From Anoplopoma fimbria (lineage: Eukaryota > Chordata > Actinopteri > Perciformes > Anoplopomatidae): DNA of 64,000 nt. Position numbers and translations under genes: made by a program. Location of the stretch: positions 11,750,795-11,814,794 of the forward strand of contig NC_072451.1 of the NCBI RefSeq assembly GCF_027596085.1. Direction: 5' to 3'. Shown here one piece after another: positions 25,166-38,648 of the stretch. Within the stretch, counting starts at the first letter, position 1. Every line of letters begins with the position of its first letter. The notes under the pieces are model-generated. The model was given only the letters and a program-made list of their open reading frames with translations, was not told the origin of the DNA and made no database searches.

Positions 25166-26428
25166 ATGTGCGTGATAAAAAGGTCACTGAATACTTTAGC
25201 AGGACATAACACTGCCAAGATGAAGATACCTAACAAACCTACCTGACCCTAACTGCCAAACATACTGCTGTTTTACAGTGCAGTCATGCACTTCTGTGGA
25301 TACAGCTTTACACATGGAGCTTGTCTACACACACCTCATCAAACTGATAGATGTTAATCATTTCCCCAGGTGTAAGCAGGAGTTGGTCCAGGTGACCTTT
25401 CATAAACCTGAGCCGCTACTGTCAGCATGATTAACAAGTAATGACTCAACATGGTTACGCTCTCTCTAACGATGCGGAATCAACTACCCAAATGTAATCT
25501 GGACTTGTTAGTGAAGCTGTCAGTATTTGAAAAAAGAATAGTAGCTCCATAAATTACTCTCCAATCACAGCCCAAAGGAACAGACAGGTGGAGGTAAGAG
25601 AGAGAGGAGGAAACGTGAAGCAGATGGAGGACGACTGATTGGCTGTAAATGCTTGTGCTTTATCTTTTGTCACTAATTAGGGTTGCTCAGGGTAATTTGC
25701 TTGCCTATTAAGCCAACGTTTGGGAAATGGACGAGAGCCTTGCATTCTGAAGACCCTCAGAAGAAGCGAGTGTTTTTGCATATACTAAAACCAACAAAAA
25801 GACATCCAGCAGAGCTGTCCATTAAGTAAAGTACTGCCATTGTCTGCAGAGCTACACTTTGTCTCTCTGTCTCTCCCATAATCCCTATTTCTCTTCACTC
25901 TACCATGTCCTCCCCTTGTCGTTTGTCAGTACCTTACCTTCCTCTCCGTCTTTTTTTCTCCCCACTTTCTTTATCATTCTGTCTCGCTTCCTCTCCATCA
26001 CTTTCTCACCTATCACTCTTGTCTGCCTGTGCCAAATGTCTTTTTATCTGTCTCAGCAGAGTTTGTGTGTTCGGGGACCATTCAGAGAATATATTGGTTA
26101 AGACAAGACGAAGGGAAGACAAACACCAATCAGCCTGGAAATGGAGCTGGCAGGGGAGACAGTGTCATAGTTATTTTACTGTTTTGTGCCATTGTACTCC
26201 TCATGCTCTCGTTGTTAAATGTTTTCTCTTTATCTTTACCTCTTGCGTTAATAAACATGGTGTATGGGGATTCGGTAGCAGGGGAAGCTGAAGGGAAAAA
26301 AGTCTGGAAGGTGAATGTAGATGCACTGACCTGCCAGAACTCCCTGTTCCTGTCATTTTATCTGCACTTTCCACTTTTTTTAGTTCGACAGTATTTCTCT
26401 CTCATTCAGTTACATTTACTGACACAAA
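25166..26428. other. unannotated DNA with CNE-like patch
   Basis: 25540-25760 (ATTGGCTGTAAATGC, CACTAATTAGG, GGTAATTTGC) has CNE-like composition. 25855-26030 is pyrimidine-rich. Overlapping plus frames of up to 154 codons here are low-complexity S/L-rich readings without domains. Confidence 0.35.
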
Positions 26429-27097
26429 TGCACTGTAGCCGACTCTCGACTACCGTAGGTTCTCCCCAACACAGATACGGCTTCAGCAGGTAAGTTCAAC
26501 AATGGTATATTTATTTATTTCAAAATACAACACAAAATGCGGACCGTCGTGCGCAGGGGCGCCGCTAGGGATTTTGGGCCCCATGAAAAGAATCTTTACA
26601 GGGCCCCCAACACAGCGGCAACATTTTTTGATGCTATTTTACATACAATTATGCATTTTAATGGTATTTTTGACTATCATTTGACATCATCAACTTAGTG
26701 TCATTATTTTTTCTGTATTATAATTTCATCATCATTAGGGGCCTCTCTGGGCCCCCCTCCATCATGGGCCCCTAGAATCCGTCTCCTTTACCCCCCCTTT
26801 TCGGCGCCCCTGGTCGTGCGCTCCGCTTCGCTGCCCGGCTTCTCGGGCGCACTCGGTCCACCGTTCCCGGAACGCCACCACTCTGATGGCTTTACGCTCT
26901 CGTCTCAGTCCTCGTTCCGCGTGTGTGACTGTTCCTCCTCTAGAACTCCAGTCTGCTCCTGCTTAAGTAGGTTTGGCATAATTATCACCACATTACAGCT
27001 GTGTTGATTGAACTCACCACGGCACTGTTCCCATGAACCACTCCCACACCTCTCTCCCCTGCAGCTGAGCGCAGACCACGCCCACTGCCACAGGCAC
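26429..27097 (-). mobile_element. probable solo LTR carrying a nested hAT MITE
   Basis: The unit at 26434-27092 begins TGTAGCC and ends GCCACA on the plus strand, so its minus strand starts TGTGGC and ends CTACA (TG...CA). The flanks are TGCAC and GGCAC, a 5-bp duplication with one mismatch. On the minus strand it has a TTAAG TATA-like box near 26965 and AATAAATAAAT near 26510, placed as in an LTR. Removing the 259-bp MITE plus one 8-bp duplication leaves about 390 bp. The GC-rich part at 26815-27070 belongs to it. An alternative is that this GC-rich part is host DNA. Confidence 0.45.
26546..26820. mobile_element. hAT-type MITE with exact 8-bp target duplication
   Basis: The element at 26554-26812 (259 bp) has perfect 11-bp terminal inverted repeats, CAGGGGCGCCG and CGGCGCCCCTG. 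It is flanked by identical 8-bp repeats GTCGTGCG at 26546-26553 and 26813-26820. CAGGG-type ends with an 8-bp duplication are diagnostic of the hAT superfamily. There is no transposase, so it was moved in trans. The identical duplications imply a fairly young insertion. Confidence 0.9.
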
Positions 27098-27939
27098 ATT
27101 TGAAACTGTTTATGTTTACTCTATCATGTTTCAGATGCAAATTAAATGTATCTGAAACAAAGATGTCACTTCACTTCCTTAGAAGCAGACCCGCAATAAG
27201 TGGGTTGTATACCAATTACAGTGCATTACTTTTCGTAGTACGAACCCTGCATGAGAACATCCACTTTGACATTAAAATGCAACATTAATATGTCAAGAAT
27301 GTAACATTGAAATTGCCTTTTATGATACTTGTTAAGTGCATGTTAATTAGCGATGGGAATCACAAAAAAAACTAAGATACCATATTATCACCATACTTAA
27401 GTCGACGATACAACCTTATTGTGAATTTACAATATGCCCAGTATTTATTACCTACTCTCAACTGCAAATGATTCAGTTTGTCATCATGTTTTATTTAATA
27501 ATATAACGTTTTCACTCAGGTCATGTCACGTCCGTCCATATGTAATAGGCGTATAGCCACTGAACTAAAATATTTATTATCATCATCCAATATTTACTTT
27601 GTTTAAGTCGTCCATAGTGGTGATTTATATTCAATCATTTGATTTACGCAATCAAATGATTTGGAAATAAAAGATTGTATTTTCATTGATGAAAAACTCT
27701 TATCATTAGTAATTTTAATTATGTATTATAAGCTACATAGAGCTAGTGTTAGGAAGCTAAACATTTCATAATTCATCTCTATTTTTAGAGATTTATGCTG
27801 TGAAAACATCTCCTTCTAACAAATGTTTTCATTAAAGTTTTTATTGAAGATCATGATTACGTTATAATTTACTTTTGTCCAATACTTCTTTTTTTCTGAA
27901 TGGAGCTTGAATGCACCACAATGTTACTCAATGGAACAT
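27098..27939. other. unannotated AT-rich DNA
   Basis: Contains a small perfect hairpin (27633-27644 pairs with 27650-27661, 12-bp stem, 5-base loop). No coding or repeat identity. Confidence 0.5.
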
Positions 27940-28330
27940 TCAATTCAATTCAATTCAATTCAGTTTATTTTGTATAGCCCAGAATCACAAATTACAAATT
28001 TGCCTCAGAGGGCTTTACAATCTGTGCACATGCGACATCCTCTGTCCTTCCCTCACATCGGCACAGGAAAAACTCCCCTAAAAACCCCTTTAACAGGGAG
28101 AAAAAAGGAAGAAACCTATGGGAGAACGACAGAGGAGGGATCCTTCTCCCAGGATGGACAGAATGCAATAGATGTCATGTGTACAGAATGAGCAGCATAA
28201 CAGTTCTTAGATACAACACATTCAATGTATATGACATAAATGATTCATATAATAAGACTACATATAATAACAGCAGCAATTATTACAGTAGAATTATAGC
28301 CATGAAAATAGGGATAGTAATGTGACTAAT
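27940..28330 (-). mobile_element. 5'-truncated LINE 3' UTR, minus orientation
   Basis: Starts with (CAATT)n, then CAGTTTATTTTGTATAGCCC, GCCTCAGAGGGCTTTACAAT and GACATCCTCTGTCCTT. Read on the minus strand this is a LINE 3' end finishing in a (GAATT)n tail. The first ~110 bp recur in opposite orientation at 31425-31531. The more distal part (AACAGGGAGAAAAAAGGAAG, CAGAATGCAATAGATGTCAT) is a pattern widespread in percomorph genomes. No ORF is left. Confidence 0.65.
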
Positions 28331-31139
28331 AATAATAATCGAAGTAGCAGTGGGTGTCAGTCGGCTCACAGCAGGAGGCACGACTACGGTCCAGTCAGTC
28401 AACATCAGTTTGGCTGTGCTCAACAGCTGTTGCTGTCACCATTACTAGCATTCCTCCTGCTGATGTCAACACAGATCTGTTGTCCACATGTGTTGTTATC
28501 AGACCAGCGACTGGAAAGCATCAATGACAATCACAAGATTGCATTTTTTACTGAATACAGGCCGATGAAGATGGTCAGGGAAACCTCTTTTCACACTATG
28601 ATGGTTAGACTGTGTAAATAATCCGCGGTTCACATGACTTCCTGGTTAATATACATCCAAAAAGCTCCCTTGCTGCTGATTTAAGGCACTTTTGTAAGGC
28701 TTTCAGAAATGTTTACAGCAACACGTCAGGTGAGTTGCACGACACTCTCAAAAACACAGAACAAACACTTTCACATGTGTTATGTGACTCGAATGAAAGA
28801 AGATTTCCCTGCACAAACAAACCACATGTCTCAGGACACCATAGATATTGTAGCTTCTTCAATTTTTATGGTTATGAAACGCCAACACGTGGTATTGTCT
28901 TGATGGTCTTTTAACCAGCATCAATACTTAAATAATGCAAAAGTTCAACAGCCCCATTTCAGGCTTGCCAACCAATGACCAATGAGCTTAGAAAAACAGG
29001 ATCTGTTCAAGGTTCTTTACTGGCAGAAGGTCATAATTTAACACATTCATTGGTCTGTATAATATTTCATACGATCAGACAGTGAAAAAGTGAACTGCCA
29101 GATGCTTGGTTAGCTGAACTAGTCCTGTGTTTTCCTGTTACATCGGTAGCATCCTCCGTTCCAACGTTCTTCTTTTGCTGTTCTTCTGTTCTTCTTGGTA
29201 ATTCATCTTACAGTGCTAGGGTTCAGCAGTTATTTGACTGGCGGATCCTGTGGAAGGATGAGGGGAGAGAGGGAGGACGAGTTGGGGTGAGGGGGTAAGA
29301 CTTATTGACTTGACACTCTGTAATTGCAGTACTTAAATGGTTGTAACGGCTTTGTTTGAATAATCATTGATTGGAATGTGGAACGTGTTCTACTCGATGA
29401 CTTCAGTATTACATGGAGTGTTCCCCCTGTGTTTGCAAATGTTTTTTGGAGGGTTAACCCTGATTTTTGAGATAGCAGGGGAGGGTGTTTTATCATAATA
29501 TCTTTCTCATTCCAAGTTCACTTATTCCCTAGCAGTGGAAATACATCTGTGTAAAAGAGCGAGTGGCTGTATTTCAATCCAGTGGATTCAACCTATAGTT
29601 GAAATTCCTGGCGAGTACCCAGTAATCTTGAAACATATTCTATTTTGAAAGTGTTATTTGATTGATTTGGGATTGTTGCCTGAAGTGGTGGCGCTCATTG
29701 AGCCGGGATCAGTTTAAAAGGAGGAGGAGATCAATTAGCCGGGCCTTACTGCTGACGCTATTGACTGATATGCAAACAGAGGGCATTGATTGGGCTGTGG
29801 GCTGTGCTGTAGCGTTTTCTACCCAAACCGCTGGGCTGAACAGCGTCAACCATTTGTCACAGAGAGGTGAGCCAGTGGCCTTCAAGAAGAAGGAGGCTGG
29901 ATTAGACTGATTTATTGCTGCTGATATTTTTCTAGGAATAACTAACGGATCAGTTCTTCTTGTGGCCCACCATTGATCTAGATTACGAGCAGGGTCCTCA
30001 TTGACCACAGCTCGTTGCTGTTTTTTCAGACGTGTGACTTGTTGAAAACCTGCCTCACTCTGCCTTCAGGCAGGTGCTAGGGAAATTTGAGCCTAGCATT
30101 CATTTCTTGTGGCAAAAAAAGGAGTAAATGGAAGTGGACCAATGTAAAGATACTCTGTACAGCAGCTTTGATGAAAATGTATCTGATTCTCTGACACACT
30201 TTGTCCTATCTGTGGATTGTGGAGGTGATAGTGCCGCGCTGCCAAGCCTTTGGTGCGTGTCTGAAGATAGATGAGCAAGATTTGTCATTCAGCCAGTGCA
30301 ACTATAATTACACAGAGGAATTATGGCGGCTCACTAAAATTACCCACTGAATAATAAGCAGAATTGCGAACACTTGGATTCATTTCACAGGTGCTTCACA
30401 CTTAACCAACAGCTAATTGGGTGTGGGACACGTTTCTTTTTCTGAAGAAAGCATTGACTTTGAACACATCACTTGAGATGAGATGTCCATGGGTGTGGGC
30501 TGAAAGGGAGGGACAACACTATTCCCATCATCCATTCCTGAATAAAGGCCCCTAAAGCCATTGTTCACCCACACACTTAACCTGTCTCAGTCTTAACCTC
30601 CTCTCAGGGCCCATTAGGCGCACAGTGTATGGAGACTGAAAACAGTGTTATATTCTGTATGGAGCTTCATGGAATTACCCCGCTATGGCAATATTTGTAT
30701 CCCTGGTCAACATCACAAAAACAGTCCTCAGTTTTTGTGTTTGTGAAAACTGCTAGAAAGCATCGCTTCACATTAGCCTTCAGTAGTTTGGAAACACTTC
30801 TGCCTGAATGCTTTGAAATTGTGTGTTTGTGCAGTTGATTTAACATTTTCCCATATTTTCCATGTGAATGCATCAGTGGCCAATGCTGACTGTTCAGGGA
30901 GGAGTGACCGTGTATGATGACATCAAGTGCATACTCTCATAAATGTTATTAGTATTGTTATTCTTGTCATTCCACTTAATCTAGTAAACAGGAGACAGAG
31001 AGTATATGATATCACAGCCGCACCTGTCGCCATTTTTTGTATAATAATATTTATGTTTATGTATAATTATAATCATAGCTATAATTTTCCGGGGGACTAA
31101 GATTATTCCCACAATCCCAATTTTTTAAAAGGAAACAGA
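28331..31139. other. unannotated DNA with strong CNE-like block
   Basis: 29650-29960 is repeat-free and balanced in composition (ATCAATTAGCC at 29730, GATATGCAAA, GATTGATTGGGC-like motifs). It resembles a developmental enhancer rather than an exon. The frames open through it (82 codons plus, 99 codons minus) have no domain. The rest is ordinary DNA. Confidence 0.35.
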
Positions 31140-31820
31140 AAAAATAAATAAACTTGACCCCCATGTCTATAATACATTATAAACATACATATAACGTGAT
31201 ACAATCTGTTAATTTTAGCTATGAGCAACCATAGTTATCCATAGTGCTTCATAATAATAATCATAACACATTATAAAGCATATAAAAATAATTTTCATTT
31301 TCAATAACTGCTGGTCACTTATCAACATTACTCTTTTGCAAGGATCAAATTGTTTTATAATTCTAAAGTTGTAACACATTATAATAATTTAATAAATGCC
31401 TTATATTCACTGTTATAGGGTTCTGGGACAGAGGATGTCGCATGTGCACAGATTGTAAAGCCCTCTGAGGCAAATTTGTAATTTGTGATTCTGGGCTATA
31501 CAAAATAAACTGAATTGAATTGAATTGAATTATTATGCATTATATACACTGTTATAATGCAACATCATTTGATTATGAGTAAAGTAGAATTTAGAACTTA
31601 GATTAGTTGTTTAACCAAAGTAATTTATAATCACATTATAATGCATTATTGCAGTGAATATAGTGCATTATGAAAATATTATAATGGGTATGAATCATGA
31701 GAATTAAAAAAAAGTGACCTGCAATTATAAAGTATTATGAAACTTGGCCATATAAGACATTTTAAAACCCTTTCTAATTTGTTATGATGTTGTTATAAAT
31801 CATTATACATAGGTTCTGGG
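31140..31820 (-). repeat. AT-rich dispersed repeat family A, copy 2, with nested LINE tail
   Basis: Same ATTATAATG-rich sequence as copies 1 and 3 but reversed (CCCATGTCTATAATACATTA near 31160 is the reverse of the copy-1 end). It is interrupted at 31425-31531 by a LINE 3' tail. Long enough to show the family is at least 550 bp. Confidence 0.55.
31425..31531 (+). mobile_element. truncated LINE 3' tail inside repeat A
   Basis: GGACAGAGGATGTCGCATGT, AAGCCCTCTGAGGC, GGGCTATACAAAATAAACTG and (AATTG)n form an inverted near-identical copy of 27940-28046. Only the last ~105 bp of the LINE were copied, ending in its tandem tail. Confidence 0.75.
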
Positions 31821-32510
31821 AAGCAAAAATTACTCTTGAACTGAACTCACAAAATGCTCCTAGTGATGAAGGGTTACAAACAGATATTGCCTTCAGCTAA
31901 GGACAAAAGAAAGGTCTGAAAAAAAGTATGGAGCATAATGTTTCTTCTGTTGCCATGGTTATCTGCAGTTCAGTATACTAAATGTTGCTTGGTGATTTAT
32001 ATCAGTGGTTAAACTGTTGACTGGAACATCTTTGAGATATCCTGTATGTTCTTTGGCTACTGTTTCAAGGATAGTTCATTCAGATGTCAGTATTAGTTAT
32101 ACGTGTATATAATGTCCTTGCAGACCAGGAGTTTAAGAGTTAACTAATTTGATTATTTATAATATTATCCCGACCTTATTGTCATAAGAGTGTTCTTATT
32201 GCAGCTGTGTAGTATGAATCTGCATTAGATTCAAAGGTGGATTTAAATTCAATGTTGTAATGCGCATTTTTGAAGCTACTACACAGAATTGTAGAGGACT
32301 GCATCCTATTCTAAACGTCAGCCTTCTGCTGAAACATAAATACACAAAGATGAAAAGATGAGCAGTAGCTTGACTAACCAGCAAACACAGCAGGGAACGA
32401 TAAGAACTGTGACAGTGTAAACGATAAAAGAAGCCAAACTTAAAACAACGCCTAATTTTGTAGTTTTCCTGTGTGCTTCTTGTATTTTTGTCATAACTAT
32501 ACAACATCTT
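31821..32510. other. unannotated DNA, no gene seen
   Basis: No repeat or coding identity. A minus frame of 103 codons (32196-32507) has no domain. Confidence 0.45.
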
Positions 32511-32642
32511 CCTCTCTTGGACTTTATCAATTCTAAAGCTTTATCCCCTCTCCATTTCTGCCTGCCTATTTATAGGGGGATAAATAGGCAGGCAGAAATG
32601 GAGAGGGGATAAAGCTTTAGAATTGATAAAGTCCAAGAGAGG
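32511..32642. repeat. perfect palindrome, 62-bp arms, 8-bp spacer
   Basis: 32511-32572 and 32581-32642 are exact reverse complements, separated by TAGGGGGA. The whole 132 bp can extrude as one long hairpin. The right arm directly abuts the inverted minisatellite units at 32643. Perfect identity means a very recent origin, gene conversion between the arms, or an assembly or library artefact. Confidence 0.95.
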
Positions 32643-32725
32643 ATCAATGCCTAACCCTAATCATTCAAGATCAATGCCTAACCTTAACCATTCAAGACCA
32701 ATGCCTAACCTTAACCATTTACCCC
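32643..32725 (-). repeat. 27-bp minisatellite units, inverted cluster
   Basis: About three units of ATCAATGCCTAACC-(C/T)TAA-CCATTCAAG type. They are the reverse complement of the array at 33141-33515. Confidence 0.9.
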
Positions 32726-33140
32726 TTTACTCTCCTAACCCTTCCTGTTTTAGAAATACAGAGAAGTGAGGAAGAAAAGGATGTAAAATGTTCCTCCAGG
32801 GTGTTTCCTGCTTTGCTTTGGTAATTTCTCCTGCTCCTGCTGTCAGGATGTGAGTTTGAACTTTTTTTCCACAAAGCGACGTGAGGGCAAGATTTTATTT
32901 ATATTTTTACTTTAAAGGATAAGGCTAATGCAATATTCGATAGTTTTGTTATTGTCAACAACTCTCCTATAAAAAACAAAAATGGGTTAGTCCTTCTCTT
33001 AATTATCTATTCTGTTGCTCTCAGACATAAGCTCATTGGTTCCTTATGAAAATGTAAATCTTTAAAACCGGGTCATGGATACATACTTTTATATTTTTAG
33101 AGGACACATTTCCCAAAACAGCTGGGGACTGTTTTCTTGT
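32726..33140. other. spacer between inverted minisatellite clusters
   Basis: Ordinary AT-rich DNA with no gene seen. It forms the loop between the two inverted clusters. Confidence 0.6.
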
Positions 33141-33515
33141 AGCATTGACCTCCAACAGCTATGTTTAGGCTTTGACCTTGAAAAGCTAAGGTTAGGCATT
33201 GGCTTCAAATGGTTAAGGTTAGGCATTGATCTTGAATGATTAGGGTTAGGCATTGATCTTGAATGGTTAAGGTTAGGCATTGATCTTGAATGATTAGGGT
33301 TAGGCATTGATCTTGAATGATTAGGGTTAGGCATTGATCTTGAATGATTAGGGTTGAATGATTAGGGTTAGGCATTGATCTTGAATGAAGGGTTGCATTG
33401 ATCTTGAATGATTAGGGTTAGGCATTGATCTTGAATGGTTAAGGTTAGGCATTGATCTTGAATGGTTAAGGTTAGGCATTGGTCTCCAAAAGTTAAGGTC
33501 AGGTAGGTCGTTTTC
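33141..33515 (+). repeat. 27-bp minisatellite, about 11 or more units
   Basis: The unit is GATCTTGAATGATTAGGG plus TTAGGCATT, with variants GGTTAAGG and decayed copies at both ends. Because 27 is a multiple of 3, the minus frame reads as a 9-residue repeat (MPNPNHSRS), which is an artefact. One unit near 33350-33365 and one near 33385 have internal duplications or deletions, the mark of slippage or unequal exchange. Confidence 0.95.
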
Positions 33516-36180
<2,665 letters not shown>

Positions 36181-36464
36181 GCACACTGATGACCATCCCA
36201 AGCATAAATGCACAGTTTGAGAAGCATAGTGCAATCATATGTGAAGTACATTAATACATGTACTATGTGCTGTACTCTGGTACATTGGATTTGAAACGAA
36301 ACAATGACTCTGAGGTTAAAATGCTGACTTTGATGAGCAGTATTGTGATTCTGCTCTTTTGTAATGATGTAAATTCTGATTAATGAACTATACTAGCTTT
36401 TACCAACTTTTTGGGTTCCCATCAGCATATGACAAACTTGATTTTCTTCTTCACTAGCACCCTT

Positions 36465-36735
36465 AGGCGTATATATATAGACTTTTTCAAAACATGGATG
36501 TAGTCCCCGTCACCCATAGGTTTCTGATGAGCCGTTGTGAAGCTCAAAGTGGCCGTCCCTGGACGCCCCCCGTACAGTTATAGTTAACAGGGATATTATT
36601 TATAGAGACAAAACTTGTTGTAAACACGTTTATTCTTCCTGTGAAGTTGGGCATTGTAACATGGAGAACTATGGGTATTGACTCACTTTTAGAGCCAGCA
36701 TAACGTGTCCATTCAATGAACCACAGTTTTGGGCA
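36465..36735 (+). repeat. dispersed fish MITE fragment
   Basis: GTATATATATAGACTTTTTC, then CATGGATGTAGTCCCCGTCA and GAAGCTCAAAGTGG, matches a common teleost element by pattern. The reversed variant is at 48760-48830. No coding capacity. Confidence 0.45.
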
Positions 36736-36914
36736 CTTCCTCCTTGGCTTCTTTTCTCAGACTAGGAGGTTGTCGCTTGGTCTGTATGGGACACACCGGG
36801 CTTTCAACTAACTCCAATGTTAACCCATCTGCGTCTTTATTAGACAGTATAGAGTTGAGATAGTAACAAAGTCCACTTTGGGAAGAGGTTGTGGTCAAAG
36901 GTTGGGTCAAACAA

Positions 36915-37041
36915 ATACAGACTTTCACCCAAAAAATAGCTGTTAGTGTCCCGTGTGAAACTAAGTCAAATGTTAAGGTAATTCTGAACATGGCGTAAGT
37001 TAAGCTACAACTTGTAACTTAAGTGTGTAAGACACAGTACA
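36915..37041 (+). repeat. dispersed repeat family D, copy 1, left part
   Basis: CAGACTTTCACCC...TGTTAGTGTCCCGTGTGAAAC matches copies at 47281 and 60611 (CACAGGACTTTCACCCA...). It is interrupted by the Tc1 element and resumes at 38649. Confidence 0.55.
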
Positions 37042-37043
37042 TA

Positions 37044-37173
37044 CAGTGGGGCAAAAAAGTATTTAGTCAGCCACCAATTGTGCAAGTTCTCCCACTTAAA
37101 AAGATGAGAGAGGCCTGTAATTTTCATCATAGGTACACTTCAACTATGAGAGACAGAATGGGGGGAAAGAATC
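37044..37173 (+). repeat. Tc1 left terminal inverted repeat
   Basis: Pairs with 38518-38646. The two differ mainly by small indels near 37112-37120 (GTAATTTTC absent on the right) and in the A/T-rich inner end. Confidence 0.9.
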
Positions 37174-37360
37174 CAGGAAATCACATTGTAGGATTTTTTA
37201 TGAATTAATTGGTAAATTCCTCGGTAAAATAAGTATTTGTTCACCTACAAACAAGCAAGATTTCTGGCTCTCACAGACCTGTAACTTCTTCTTTAAGAGG
37301 CTCTCCTCTGTCCTCCACTCGTTACCTGTATTAATGGCACCTGTTTGAACTTGTTATCAG

Positions 37361-37367
37361 TATAAAA
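37361..37367 (+). promoter_or_regulatory. TATA box of Tc1 transposase
   Basis: TATAAAA, 45 bp upstream of the transposase start codon, in the position expected for the element's own core promoter. Confidence 0.6.
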
Positions 37368-37411
37368 GACACCTGTCCACAACCTCAAACAGTCACACTC
37401 CAAACTCCACT

Positions 37412-38433
37412 ATGGCCAAGACCAAAGAGCTGTCAAAGGACACCAGAAACAAAATTGTAGACCTGCACCAGGCTGGGAAGACTGAATCTGCAATAGGTAA
37501 GCAGCTTGGTGTGAAGAAATCAACTGTGGGAGCAATTATTAGAAAATGGAAGACATACAAGACCACTGATAATCTCCCTCGATCTGGGGCTCCACGCAAG
37601 ATCTCACCCGTGGGGCCAAAATGATCACAAGAACGGTGAACAAAAATCCCAGAACCACACAGGGGGACCTAGTGAATGACCTGCAGAGAGCTGGGACCAA
37701 AGTAACAAAGGCTACCATCAGTAACACACTACGCCGCCAGGGACTCAAATCCTGCAGTGCCAGACGTGTCCCCCTGCTTAAGCCAGTACATGTCCAGGCC
37801 CGTCTGAAGTTTGCTAGAGAGCATTTGGATGATCCAGAAGATGATTGGGAGAATGTCATATGGTCAGATGAAACCAAAATAGAACTTTTTGGTAAAAACT
37901 CAACTCGTCGTGTTTGGAGGAGAAAGAATGCCGAGTTGCATCCAAAGAACACCATACCTACTGTGAAGCATGGGGGTGGAAACATCATGCTTTGGGGCTG
38001 TTTTTCTGCAAGGGGACCAGGACGACTGATCCGTGTAAAGGAAAGAATGAATGGGGCCATGTATCGTGAGATTTTGAGTGAAAACCTCCTTCCATCAGCA
38101 AGGGCATTGAAGATGAAACGTGGCTGGGTCTTTCAGCATGACAATGATCCCAAACACACCGCCCGGGCAACGAAGGAGTGGCTTCGTAAGAAGCATTTCA
38201 AGGTCCTGGAGTGGCCTAGCCAGTCTCCAGATCTCAACCCCATAGAAAATCTGTGGAGGGAGTTGAAAGTCCGTGTTGCCCAGCGACAGCCCCAAAACAT
38301 CACTGCTCTAGAGGAGATCTGCATGGAGGAATGGGCCAAAATACCAGCAACAGTGTGTGAAAAGCTTGTGAAGACTTACAGAAAACGTTTGACCTCTGTC
38401 ATTGCCAACAAAGGGTATACAACAAAGTATTGA
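37412..38433 (+). pseudogene. Tc1 transposase, broken by one frameshift
   Basis: A cut-and-paste DDE transposase that binds the element's inverted repeats and moves it into TA sites. The first part (37412-37624, 70 aa) starts [16 protein letters not shown], carries the first helix-turn-helix (about residues 8-50) and the basic GRPR-like linker (PRSGAPRK), then stops. The rest (37621-38433, 270 aa) is in another frame. It begins with the second helix-turn-helix and continues to the catalytic domain: D83 (WSDETK), D174 (QHDNDPKH) and E209 (NPIENLW). Exactly 34 residues separate D174 and E209, the Tc1 DD34E signature. The break at about 37600-37620 fits loss of a single base between the two DNA-binding halves and the catalytic core. 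All catalytic residues survive, so the copy is young but inactive. Confidence 0.95.
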
Positions 38434-38517
38434 GATGAACTTTTGTTATTGACCAAATACTTATTTTCCACCATAATTTGCAAATATATTCTTTAAAAAT
38501 CAGAAAATGTGATTTTC

Positions 38518-38646
38518 AGTAAAAAAAAAAATTCTCATTTTGTCTCTCATAGTTTAGGTATACCTATGATGAAAGGCCTCTCTCATCTTTTTAAGTGGGA
38601 GAACTTGCACAATTGGTGGCTGACTAAATACTTTTTTGCCCCACTG
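38518..38646 (-). repeat. Tc1 right terminal inverted repeat
   Basis: Reverse complement of the left end and includes the terminal ...CCCCACTG. Ends at the TA target site. Confidence 0.9.
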
Positions 38647-38648
38647 TA

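Larger units (their letters stand above)
37042..38648 (+). mobile_element. Tc1/mariner transposon, full length, TA target duplication
   Basis: The element at 37044-38646 (1603 bp) begins CAGTGGGGCAAAAAAGTATT and ends with its exact reverse complement, flanked by TA dinucleotides (37042-37043 and 38647-38648). Terminal inverted repeats of about 130 bp are nearly identical over the outer 70 bp. It contains a TATA box and one transposase gene, frameshifted. Element length, TA duplication and DD34E transposase place it in Tc1. Closely similar elements are known from many fishes and from lampreys, where horizontal transfer has been proposed. Confidence 0.97.

Noticed and set aside
26485..26498. 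Strong donor-like CAGGTAAGTT
   Set aside because: Lies at the edge of the probable LTR, with no upstream exon-like frame.
33089..33334. 81-codon minus frame with a 9-residue repeat
   Set aside because: A direct consequence of a 27-bp minisatellite being a multiple of three. Not a repeat protein gene.
32643..33515. CRISPR-like array
   Set aside because: The units are contiguous, with no spacers and no cas genes, in a vertebrate genome. It is a minisatellite.
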